A stretch of 64,000 bases of DNA from Oscillospiraceae bacterium. Lineage in GTDB: Bacteria; Bacillota; Clostridia; Oscillospirales; Oscillospiraceae. This document shows positions 6,705-13,468 of the stretch, piece by piece. Location: contig JAHAWY010000006.1 in assembly GCA_018385135.1 (NCBI GenBank), forward strand, positions 1 to 64,000, read 5' to 3'. The position numbers and the translations under genes are program-made. The notes below the pieces were generated by a model. It saw only the letters and a program-made list of their open reading frames with translations, was not told where the DNA came from and searched no databases. Position 1 is the first letter of the stretch, and the number at the start of each line of letters is the position of its first letter.

Positions 6705-7835
6705 TTATTTCTCGATCATTTCTACGAAAGCTTCAGCACGGATAGCGAGCTGACCTGCGTTTGCAAGGTGCTCTTCGCGCTCAACCTGAAGCATCGGAAC
6801 GCCGATAGCCTTGAGGTCGGGTTCGAGGAAGAGGCTCTCGCCGCCCCAGCACTCGCAGTACTGCATCTTCTGATAGACAACGCCGTCAACCTTGAATTCC
6901 TTGCAGGTATCAACGATCATCTTCTGCAGCTCAACGCGGTTATCCAGCATACGCGGGCAGAGGATACGGCCAAGATAGTAGTCGGCGATGGACTCGATGA
7001 GATCGCCCTTGATCTCGAGGTCGTATGCGAAAGGTCTGCTGCCGTGGCAGATAGCGTCGTTTACGAACAAACCGCCCTTGTCCTCAATAACCTTGAGGTA
7101 TCCCGGGTTGTCCATAGCGGAACCGATGAGCATGAGGCGTGCGCGACCGGTCTCAATGGGAGCGCGGTTCTTCGCATCAGCCAGGAATGCCTTGAGCATC
7201 TCTATGTACTCGTCTACGGGATAGTCGCCGTAGCTGAGGGTAATCTTCAGACAGTCTTCGCCGCTGATAACGGGCTTATCTGCCTTGCGAAGCTCATAGA
7301 TCTCACGAATGAGAGCGCGAACCTCGTTGTACTTGCCGATGACGGTTTTGAGCTTCTCATTGTCGAGCTTTGTGCCGGTGAACTCCTCAAGATCCTTGAC
7401 GAGTCCCTTGATCTCCTCAACATAGTATGCACGAGCCAGGCTGTTGGTCTTGTACATACGGGGAGCGCCGATTTCCTTGAAGAACAGGTTCTTCTTGTTG
7501 ATGTTCTTGTCCTGATACTCAGCGTTGTCGAAGCAGCGGGCAGCCATCATGCAGCCGTCGCTGGTGACAAGACCGTCGAGCTCGTAGGTGCCGTTCATCC
7601 AGTACTGGAGCATGCCTCTTGCATGGCTGCAGCTGAAAGTGGACATCCAAGTGTCAGCGTCGGGGCTCTCGGTGCAGTCGGTAGCTCTCAGACGGACGGG
7701 CATAATGTCCATAGCCTCGAAGATCTCAACGGGAACATGGCAGCAAATATAGCCAATAGCCTTTTTTCCTTGTGCTCTCCAGGCCTTAACCGCTTCCTGG
7801 TTTACGCCTGATTCAAATAACTTCTGGTAATCCAT
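6705..7835 (-). CDS. BCR / 2-hydroxyacyl-CoA dehydratase family, N-type subunit (N2)
   Basis: This 376-residue protein is the paralogue of N1: GYICCHVPVEIFEA from residue 28, MPVRLRATDC with C54, FSCSHARG with C69, DGCMMAAR with C95, LCPRMLDN and QYCECWGGES. An in-frame stretch of 26 codons upstream is rejected because GGAGGAG lies four bases before the ATG at 7835 and the upstream residues are not family-like. N2 is the first gene of the N2-O2 transcript, with a leader of about 160 bases from a strong promoter. N1 and N2 keep the same cysteine pattern, so both pairs are likely to carry clusters and be active. Confidence 0.85.
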   Translation of the reverse strand: MDYQKLFESGVNQEAVKAWRAQGKKAIGYICCHVPVEIFEAMDIMPVRLRATDCTESPDADTWMSTFSCSHARGMLQYWMNGTYELDGLVTSDGCMMAARCFDNAEYQDKNINKKNLFFKEIGAPRMYKTNSLARAYYVEEIKGLVKDLEEFTGTKLDNEKLKTVIGKYNEVRALIREIYELRKADKPVISGEDCLKITLSYGDYPVDEYIEMLKAFLADAKNRAPIETGRARLMLIGSAMDNPGYLKVIEDKGGLFVNDAICHGSRPFAYDLEIKGDLIESIADYYLGRILCPRMLDNRVELQKMIVDTCKEFKVDGVVYQKMQYCECWGGESLFLEPDLKAIGVPMLQVEREEHLANAGQLAIRAEAFVEMIEK

Positions 7836-7932
7836 GTGTCTCCTCCTTTTTTGTTCTTGGGGCATAATTCGACTTGCGCTCCGCCCTGCCTCGCGGACAA
7901 AACGGACGCACAAGTAAAATCACAAAACACGC

Positions 7933-7947
7933 TTCTCAATTTGAGAA
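7933..7947. promoter_or_regulatory. 15-bp palindrome in the N2 leader
   Basis: TTCTCAA-T-TTGAGAA is a perfect palindrome located about 55-65 bases downstream of the predicted N2 transcription start. This is a plausible operator for a dimeric regulator acting as a roadblock. No cognate regulator is in the window. Confidence 0.4.
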
Positions 7948-8005
7948 CGCACACGCAAAAAATGACCGCGTCTTGCTCGCGGCGGGTCACAACTGCGTAT
8001 AATAT

Positions 8006-8034
8006 ATTTTACCGTTGCAAATTCAAAATGTCAA
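8006..8034 (-). promoter_or_regulatory. Sigma-A promoter for N2-O2
   Basis: TTGACA (8029-8034), 17-base spacer, TAAAAT (8006-8011) on the minus strand. This is close to consensus, and the predicted start is near 7999. Confidence 0.75.
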
Positions 8035-8048
8035 TTCAAGATTGAATT
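8033..8048. promoter_or_regulatory. Palindrome overlapping the N2 -35 box
   Basis: AATTCAA, two bases, TTGAATT. The perfect 7-bp arms overlap the last two bases of the -35 hexamer and extend upstream, the position of a typical repressor or activator site. Confidence 0.4.
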
Positions 8049-8239
8049 TTGCGCATTTCAACTATAATTCGCAATCGCAATTGTGGAATAGTGCAAGAAA
8101 GTCTGAGCCGTGATTTACTGAAACAGCATCACGCCCGCGAAATCATAATCATATCTATACTTTATTGTAATCGGAAGCTTATTATTTCCCTCCTTTTTCA
8201 GAAAGCGGCACAGGGTATCATGAGCATCGTCTAAACGCC

Positions 8240-8263
8240 ATACCGCCGCAGCGGTATATTTTT
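8240..8263 (+). terminator. Terminator-like hairpin in the 7.8-8.3 kb intergenic region
   Basis: ATACCGC / GCGGTAT (8240-8246 with 8251-8257) around CGCA is followed by ATTTTT. It would end a plus-strand transcript entering from the left. The roughly 60-codon open frame before it (8049-8234) has no ribosome site and is not called as a gene. The rest of the 500-base gap holds only the promoters and palindromes listed. Confidence 0.5.
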
Positions 8264-8272
8264 CTCCCACGC

Positions 8273-8301
8273 TTGACTTTGACACAGGAGCGCCTTACAA
8301 T
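8273..8301 (+). promoter_or_regulatory. Sigma-A promoter for the DUF1643 gene
   Basis: TTGACT (8273-8278), 17-base spacer, TACAAT (8296-8301). The start would fall near 8308, leaving a leader of under 30 bases. Confidence 0.7.
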
Positions 8302-8335
8302 TTATCATATAAGTACGAAAGGCAGGTGATGCCGC

Positions 8336-8959
8336 TTGCATATTCCCTCTGCGGCAACGCAGGAGCTTGAGCTGCTTTCCTTTGCCGACGCGCTTGAGCA
8401 CCGCGACAGCTCCTGCGGCTATGACCGGGAACGATGGCTCTATGTACCCGATTTTTATTCAGAATACCGTTACATACTCGGCACAAAAGGTGAAAAACCG
8501 CTTATCTGCATAGGTATAAACCCCTCCACCGCCGTACCGGACAAGCTTGACAACACGCTCAAATCCGTTGAGCGCATCGCCTCAGGCAACGGCTATGACA
8601 GCTTCATAATGTTTAATGTGTACGCCCAAAGGGCTACACGCCCCGACGATATGGACACGCAGTGCAACCAATTGCTCCACCGCGAAAACATGAATGCTTT
8701 TGAATACATACTCTCCCATGTCGGCGTAGGACACTCTCCCGCAGTCTGGGCAGCTTGGGGCGCAATTATAGAAAAGCGCGCATATCTTTCCGATTGCATC
8801 CGCGACATGGTGAAAATCGGTGAAAAGTACGGCGCTGTTTGGCTCAAGGCGGGCAAATGCTCAATCAAGGGGCATCCTCATCACCCGCTCTATTTAAAAA
8901 AGGACTCCCCTACCGAGCCGTTCGACGTGCTCTCTTACCTTGACCGGCTCAAAACCTGA
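8336..8959 (+). CDS. DUF1643 domain protein
   Basis: This 207-residue soluble protein carries the DUF1643 pattern: CGYDRERWLYVPD near the start, then ICIGINPSTA, LDNTLKSVERIA, FNVYAQRATRP and AAWG, and the tail KAGKCSIKGHPHHPLYL. The family's biochemical role is not established; it is often found as a stand-alone housekeeping or accessory protein. The start is a TTG at 8336 preceded by AGGTGA at six bases; an overlapping ATG at 8329 is in another frame. It has its own promoter and stands alone, divergent from the N2-O2 block. There are no membrane segments. Confidence 0.75.
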   Translation: MHIPSAATQELELLSFADALEHRDSSCGYDRERWLYVPDFYSEYRYILGTKGEKPLICIGINPSTAVPDKLDNTLKSVERIASGNGYDSFIMFNVYAQRATRPDDMDTQCNQLLHRENMNAFEYILSHVGVGHSPAVWAAWGAIIEKRAYLSDCIRDMVKIGEKYGAVWLKAGKCSIKGHPHHPLYLKKDSPTEPFDVLSYLDRLKT

Positions 8960-9119
8960 GCGTATAACTTATGTATTTTGTTCGCTTCATTTGTTCGCCC
9001 GCATCTGTTTTTCACTCGCGCACATTAAATCACAAAATGTCAGAATAACTACTATGGCATTTTTATTACCATTGTTTTTGACATAAAGTTAAAAAATCCT
9101 CAAACTCTTTCTTTTTTGA

Positions 9120-9148
9120 TTTACTGACAAACGCATTTCGTTTATACT
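9120..9148 (+). promoter_or_regulatory. Promoter for the Na/Pi cotransporter gene
   Basis: TTTACT (9120-9125), 17-base spacer, TATACT (9143-9148). The nearby TTGACA at 9078 has no matching -10 and was not used. Confidence 0.5.
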
Positions 9149-9226
9149 TCAATTAAACTTACCGCGTAAAATAATAGCTGAATATAAAAAAATACGCATA
9201 TTGTATTGCGTGTTCGGAGGGGCAAA

Positions 9227-10996
9227 TTGGATATTTCAAATATTGTCACTATGCTGGGCGCCATAGCCATGTTTTTGTTTGGCATGGCAACCATGACCGA
9301 CGGCTTGGAGAAGCTCTCCAGCGGTCGTCTTGAAAGCATTTTAGAGCGTCTGACAAACAATGTTTTTAAAGGTGTGCTGCTTGGTGCGCTGGTAACGGGA
9401 CTCATCCAAAGCTCTGCCGCCACAACGGTTATGTGCGTCGGCTTCGTAAACGCCGGCATCATGCGTCTTACGCAGACGGTCGGAATTATTATGGGCGCGA
9501 ACATAGGAACTACTGTGACCGCCCAGCTTTTGCGTTTGGGTGATATTTCCTCGGACGTTTTCTTACTCCAGCTTCTCAAGCCCTCGTTTCTGGGACCGAT
9601 TCTTGCCATCATCGGCATTATCCTCTATATGTTCATCTCCGGCGGAAGAAAAAAGACCATCGGTCAGATCGCCCTCGGTCTTGGCATTTTGTTCATCGGC
9701 ATGAAAACGATGGAGACCGCCGTTGCTCCGCTTCAGGATATGCCGGAATTTCAGGCTCTCTTTACCCGCTTTTCCAATCCCCTGCTCGGCATTCTTGTCG
9801 GTGCTGTCGTAACGGCTCTGCTTCAAAGCTCCTCAGCCTCCGTGGGAATTCTGCAGGCTGTCAGCTCCACCGGCATCGTCAGCTTCAGCATGGCGGCCCC
9901 GATTATCATGGGTCAAAACATAGGCACCTGCATTACGGCACTGCTCTCGAGCATCGGCGCGAGCAAGAACGCAAAGCGAACCGCCGCGCTGCATCTGCTG
10001 TTTAATATCATCGGCTCGATTATCTTTATCATCCTGCTTTACGCGGGCAACGCGCTGTTCAAATTCAGCTTCTGGGAGGCAACAATGTCGCGTGGGTCGA
10101 TAGCAAACATCCACCTTGCCTTCAACCTTGCCTGCACGGCGCTTCTGCTGCCCTTTAACAAGCAGCTTGTTAAGCTGGTGCAGCAAATCGTCCCCGGCGA
10201 CAGCGAGGAGCGCGAGGTCTGCGTGCTTGACGAGCGCTTCCTCTCCTCTCCCTCTCTTGCGCTTGAAAAAGCGCGCGATGCCGTAAACCAGATGGGCGAA
10301 TACGCAAGGACGAACTTTTTTCTCGCCTGCGATATTCTTGACCGCTATGACCCCAAAAAGCTTGAGCGTATCAACGAAAACGAGTGTGCCATTGACAAGA
10401 TGGAGGGGCTGCTCGACAACTACCTTGTAAAGCTTACCGACCGCGCTCTCACAAGCGACGAGAGTAAGGCTGTTTCCGAGCTGCTGCACACGCTTTCGGA
10501 CTTTGAGCGTATCGGCGACTATATCATAAACCTTACAGAGTCCGCCACGGCTCTGCATGACCGCGGCATAGCTTTCTCAAGCCGCGCCAAGCGCGAGCTG
10601 TTCCACCTGACCGGCGCTGTAGGCGACGCGCTTGAAAAGGCGGTTGCCGCTTTTGAGGGCAGAAACCGAAATCTCGCCTTGCAGGTCGAGCCTATCGAGG
10701 AGGTCGTTGACCTGCTGAATGACGAGCTTAAAAGCCGCCATGTTGAGCGTCTCAAGCACGGCGAATGCACCGTGGAGCTTGGCACGCAGTTCCTTGAGCT
10801 GATCATTAATCTTGAACGTATTTCCGACCACTGCTCAAACATCGCCATGTATATTCTCCGCCAGAGCGCAGCGCATGATGACATTATCCGCACCGACTCC
10901 CACGAATATTTCCACATCCTCCACCACGGCGGGGATGAGGATTTCAACAAGATGTATGCCGAGTACCGCCAGAAATATTACGACCCCATCGTCTAG
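9227..10996 (+). CDS. Na/Pi cotransporter family protein with PhoU-like C-terminus
   Basis: This 589-residue membrane protein has two inverted copies of the Na/Pi cotransporter repeat. Each has the QSSAAT/QSSSAS motif (TGLIQSSAATTV near residue 65, TALLQSSSASVG near 200) followed by GANIGTT or GQNIGTC. Eight or so hydrophobic helices span about residues 5-320. From about 340 to 560 it is a soluble helical PhoU-like domain with ERIGDYI and ERISDHC repeats, typical of NptA/YjbB-type fusions. It should import phosphate with sodium or act in phosphate balance. The start is TTG at 9227 with GGAGG six bases upstream; a longer frame begins at 9206 but lacks a site. Confidence 0.88.
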   Translation: MDISNIVTMLGAIAMFLFGMATMTDGLEKLSSGRLESILERLTNNVFKGVLLGALVTGLIQSSAATTVMCVGFVNAGIMRLTQTVGIIMGANIGTTVTAQLLRLGDISSDVFLLQLLKPSFLGPILAIIGIILYMFISGGRKKTIGQIALGLGILFIGMKTMETAVAPLQDMPEFQALFTRFSNPLLGILVGAVVTALLQSSSASVGILQAVSSTGIVSFSMAAPIIMGQNIGTCITALLSSIGASKNAKRTAALHLLFNIIGSIIFIILLYAGNALFKFSFWEATMSRGSIANIHLAFNLACTALLLPFNKQLVKLVQQIVPGDSEEREVCVLDERFLSSPSLALEKARDAVNQMGEYARTNFFLACDILDRYDPKKLERINENECAIDKMEGLLDNYLVKLTDRALTSDESKAVSELLHTLSDFERIGDYIINLTESATALHDRGIAFSSRAKRELFHLTGAVGDALEKAVAAFEGRNRNLALQVEPIEEVVDLLNDELKSRHVERLKHGECTVELGTQFLELIINLERISDHCSNIAMYILRQSAAHDDIIRTDSHEYFHILHHGGDEDFNKMYAEYRQKYYDPIV

Positions 10997-11040
10997 GGTG
11001 ACGGGCGCTGTACCAAATCAGTTTTAAATGAGGTGTAAAA

Positions 11041-11610
11041 ATGGAGCACATTGTCAGACCTATGGAGCGCGGAGATTGGGGCGAGATCGTTGAAATCTTC
11101 TTTCAGGGCATCCAGTCAAACAACTCCACCTTCCATTATGAGTGCCCCTCCTATGAGGAGTGGGACGCTATTCATACTAAGGACTGCCGTCTTGTGATTG
11201 AGGATGGCGGCGAGGTCGTTGGCTTTGCGGCGCTTACGCCCTTTTCCTCCCGCGAGTGCTACAAGGGCGTTGCCTCGGTGAGCATTTATATCGACGGTGA
11301 TCATCAGCACGGCGGCTATGGCACGGAGCTATTGTCCGCGCTCGTCGCCGAGTCTGAAAAATGCGGCTACTGGACGCTGGAGGCAAGCATTTTTGAAACC
11401 AACGCGCCCAGCATTAAGCTGCATGAAAAATGCGGCTTTCGCGTTGTCGGTGTGCGCGAGCGGCTGGGTAAAGACCGCTTCGGTGTGTGGCGCAGCGTTG
11501 TGCTGATGGAGCGGCGTATCCAGACGGACAAGGCGGGAGGCTGCGACTGCGCGCAGATGAAAAAGGCACAGGCAGAGCAGGCAGAGCGTGAAAAACATAT
11601 GATGGACTAA
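11041..11610 (+). CDS. GNAT N-acetyltransferase, PAT/MddA-like
   Basis: This 189-residue acetyltransferase matches the phosphinothricin/methionine-sulfoximine acetyltransferase branch. It shows VRPMERGDW at the start, a conserved SVYI-type strand (VSIYIDGDHQ), the acetyl-CoA loop QHGGYGTELL, then NAPSIKLHEKCGF and RFGVWRSVVLMER. It likely N-acetylates small amines, amino acid analogues or protein N-termini; the actual substrate cannot be told. The last 25 residues (from about 165) are a charged extension rich in K, Q and E containing CDC. It follows the cotransporter gene by 44 bases and ends at a shared terminator. Confidence 0.85.
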   Translation: MEHIVRPMERGDWGEIVEIFFQGIQSNNSTFHYECPSYEEWDAIHTKDCRLVIEDGGEVVGFAALTPFSSRECYKGVASVSIYIDGDHQHGGYGTELLSALVAESEKCGYWTLEASIFETNAPSIKLHEKCGFRVVGVRERLGKDRFGVWRSVVLMERRIQTDKAGGCDCAQMKKAQAEQAEREKHMMD

Positions 11611-11630
11611 TATATAACGCCGGCTCAACG

Positions 11631-11674
11631 AAAAAGAGGCTTTTCTTTCCGAAGTGAAAGAGAAGCCTCTTTTT
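11631..11674. terminator. Bidirectional terminator between GNAT and mreB genes
   Basis: An 18-bp stem with one mismatch (AAAAAGAGGCTT... pairing with its complement ending in CCTCTTTTT) sits between convergent genes. It has A-runs on the left and T-runs on the right, so it can end both transcripts. Confidence 0.85.
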
Positions 11675-11697
11675 ATACCGAGCGCTCTAAAAGCGCA

Positions 11698-12726
11698 TTA
11701 TTTCATCTGGCGCTTGCGGGCAAGGTTTATCATGCCCTCCTGCATATCGCCGAGGTTTGCAAGCATTTTGCCCGCACCGTATGCCGTACAGGTAAGCGCG
11801 TCGTCAACCGCGCTCACGCGGATGCCTGTTTTGTCGTTAATGATCCTGTCCATTCCGGCTATAAGACTTCCTCCGCCGGTGAGAATAATGCCGTTCTGGT
11901 CAATATCCGCCACCAGCTCCGGCGGAGTGCGCTCAAGCACCATTTGGATGGCATCGAGTATAGTATCAAGCGGCTCTTGCAGTGCCTCGGCAACGTCGTT
12001 GGTGTCAACAGTCTCGCTGCGGGGCAGACCCGTAAGAAGGCAGCGTCCCTTGACCTCCTCGATCTTCACTTCACTGACAGGATAGCAGCAGCCGATGGAG
12101 CTTTTAAGCTCCTCTGCCGTTTTAAGTCCTATAAGCAGGTTGTGCTTGCGGCGTATGTATTTAACGATAGCCTCGTCAAACGCGCCTCCCGCAACCTTTA
12201 TTGATTCGCTTTCGACAACGCCGTTGAGTGAGACAACGGCGACCTCGGTAGTGCCGCCGCCAATATCGACAACGAGGTGTCCGTCAGGCTTTGAGATATC
12301 CGCTCCGCTGCCGAGGGCGGCGGCAACGGCAGACTCAAGCAGGTAAACCTTTCTTGCTCCCGCTTCAATGCCCGCGTCTATCGTTGCGCGCTCCTCCACG
12401 CCCGAAATACTTTCGGGAACGCAGATAATGATGCGCGGCTTGAAAAGGCTAAAGGAGGTGATGCGCTGGATAAGCTCCTTCAGCATACGAACCGTCATAT
12501 CGTAGTCGGAGATGACCCCGGAGGCAACAGGATAGATTGAAACCACGTTTGCGGGCGTTCTGCCAAGCATTTTCTGCGCATCCTCGCCGACCTTGAGCAG
12601 ACGACCAGTGTGCTTGTCCACCGCGACAACGGTGGGCTCGCGCAGAGTTATGCCCTTTCCGCTGACATATACGATTATGCTGGAGGTACCCAGGTCGATA
12701 GCAATATCTCTTTCAAAAAACAGCAT
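11698..12726 (-). CDS. mreB: MreB/Mbl family actin-like protein
   Basis: This 342-residue bacterial actin shows the phosphate-1 motif AIDLGTSS near residue 9, phosphate-2 VVDIGGGTTEVAV near 155 and the adenosine motif LTGGGSLIAG near 285. MreB filaments guide cell-wall synthesis along the cylinder. The gene is last in the uvrA-recD2-comF operon and has no mreC or mreD beside it, so it may be an Mbl/MreBH-like paralogue rather than the main mreB. GAGGTG precedes the ATG. A small GC hairpin (12748-12766) lies just upstream in the comF-mreB gap and may tune translation. Confidence 0.85.
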   Translation of the reverse strand: MLFFERDIAIDLGTSSIIVYVSGKGITLREPTVVAVDKHTGRLLKVGEDAQKMLGRTPANVVSIYPVASGVISDYDMTVRMLKELIQRITSFSLFKPRIIICVPESISGVEERATIDAGIEAGARKVYLLESAVAAALGSGADISKPDGHLVVDIGGGTTEVAVVSLNGVVESESIKVAGGAFDEAIVKYIRRKHNLLIGLKTAEELKSSIGCCYPVSEVKIEEVKGRCLLTGLPRSETVDTNDVAEALQEPLDTILDAIQMVLERTPPELVADIDQNGIILTGGGSLIAGMDRIINDKTGIRVSAVDDALTCTAYGAGKMLANLGDMQEGMINLARKRQMK

Positions 12727-12774
12727 TGATTTTCACCTCATGTGTATGCGCCCGTAAAAAGGGCGCGCTTTTGG

Positions 12775-13428
12775 TCATTCGCGTGTACGGGCGAGCGTGC
12801 AGCAGAGTACCTCCTGCGCGCCTGAAAGCTTTAGGGTCTTTGCACATTCTGACAGGGTAGAGCCGGTAGTGATTATATCGTCTATGAGCAAAACGCGCTT
12901 ACCTCGAACAAGCTCCCTGTCTGTGACCTCGTAGACGCCGCTTATATTCGCCCGGCGGCGCGAGGCGTCGCCCATGCTTGACTGAGCGGGAACGTCGGTA
13001 TGCTTATTCAGCAACTCCACGGCAACATCGTCAAGCTGCAAGGTTGCCGCCATCGCCAGCAGCATTGCCTGGTCATAACCGCGCTTTTTCTTCCGCTTTG
13101 AACTTAAAGGCACCCATGTGATAATATCATATCGACCCTCAAGATTTTCACGAATGCAGTCGGCGATAAGCCTTCCGTAAAGCTTGGCATAGACGGTACG
13201 GTCATTAAACTTAAAGCGCAGGATAGATTCACGCACCTTGCCCTCGTAGTAGAGCGGTGAAACACAGACAGAGAAAAACTCGCCCTTTTGAGCGCCGCCC
13301 TCCCGCGTTCTGCTGATGCTATCCGAGCATTTGACGCACATACCTTTTTCACCGGATTTGAGTATCCGTTTGCAAAAGGCACAGCGCGGCGGAAACAGCA
13401 AATCAAAGAGTCCCGAAATAATACCCAT
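12775..13428 (-). CDS. comF: ComF family phosphoribosyltransferase-like protein
   Basis: This 217-residue protein has an N-terminal zinc ribbon (CAFC near residue 16 and CVKC near 31) followed by a type I phosphoribosyltransferase fold with the PRPP loop VLLIDDIITTGST at about 178-190. ComF proteins are needed for DNA uptake in naturally competent Gram-positives and interact with the helicase and DprA. Here it follows recD2 by 40 bases in one operon. dprA is present in a different operon of the window, but no comE or pilus genes are, so competence is only a possibility. An AAARRANI-like stretch near residue 155 matches the family. Confidence 0.85.
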   Translation of the reverse strand: MGIISGLFDLLFPPRCAFCKRILKSGEKGMCVKCSDSISRTREGGAQKGEFFSVCVSPLYYEGKVRESILRFKFNDRTVYAKLYGRLIADCIRENLEGRYDIITWVPLSSKRKKKRGYDQAMLLAMAATLQLDDVAVELLNKHTDVPAQSSMGDASRRRANISGVYEVTDRELVRGKRVLLIDDIITTGSTLSECAKTLKLSGAQEVLCCTLARTRE

Positions 13429-13468
13429 GCTCCTACCATCCTTTCCCTGTGACCGCGTGGCGGCTGCC

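Noticed and set aside
268..7835. Simple (R)-2-hydroxyglutaryl-CoA or phenyllactyl-CoA dehydratase operon
   Set aside because: Those operons carry one activator gene and usually a CoA-transferase and dehydrogenase; here there are two different activators and a ferredoxin and none of the other genes. It is kept as the alternative, not the main call.
8049..8234. 61-codon open frame on the plus strand
   Set aside because: No ribosome site, non-ATG start and no family-like sequence; more likely noncoding.
9078..9106. TTGACA near 9078 as the cotransporter promoter
   Set aside because: Seventeen bases downstream the hexamer is CAAACT, a poor -10; the pair at 9120-9148 is better.
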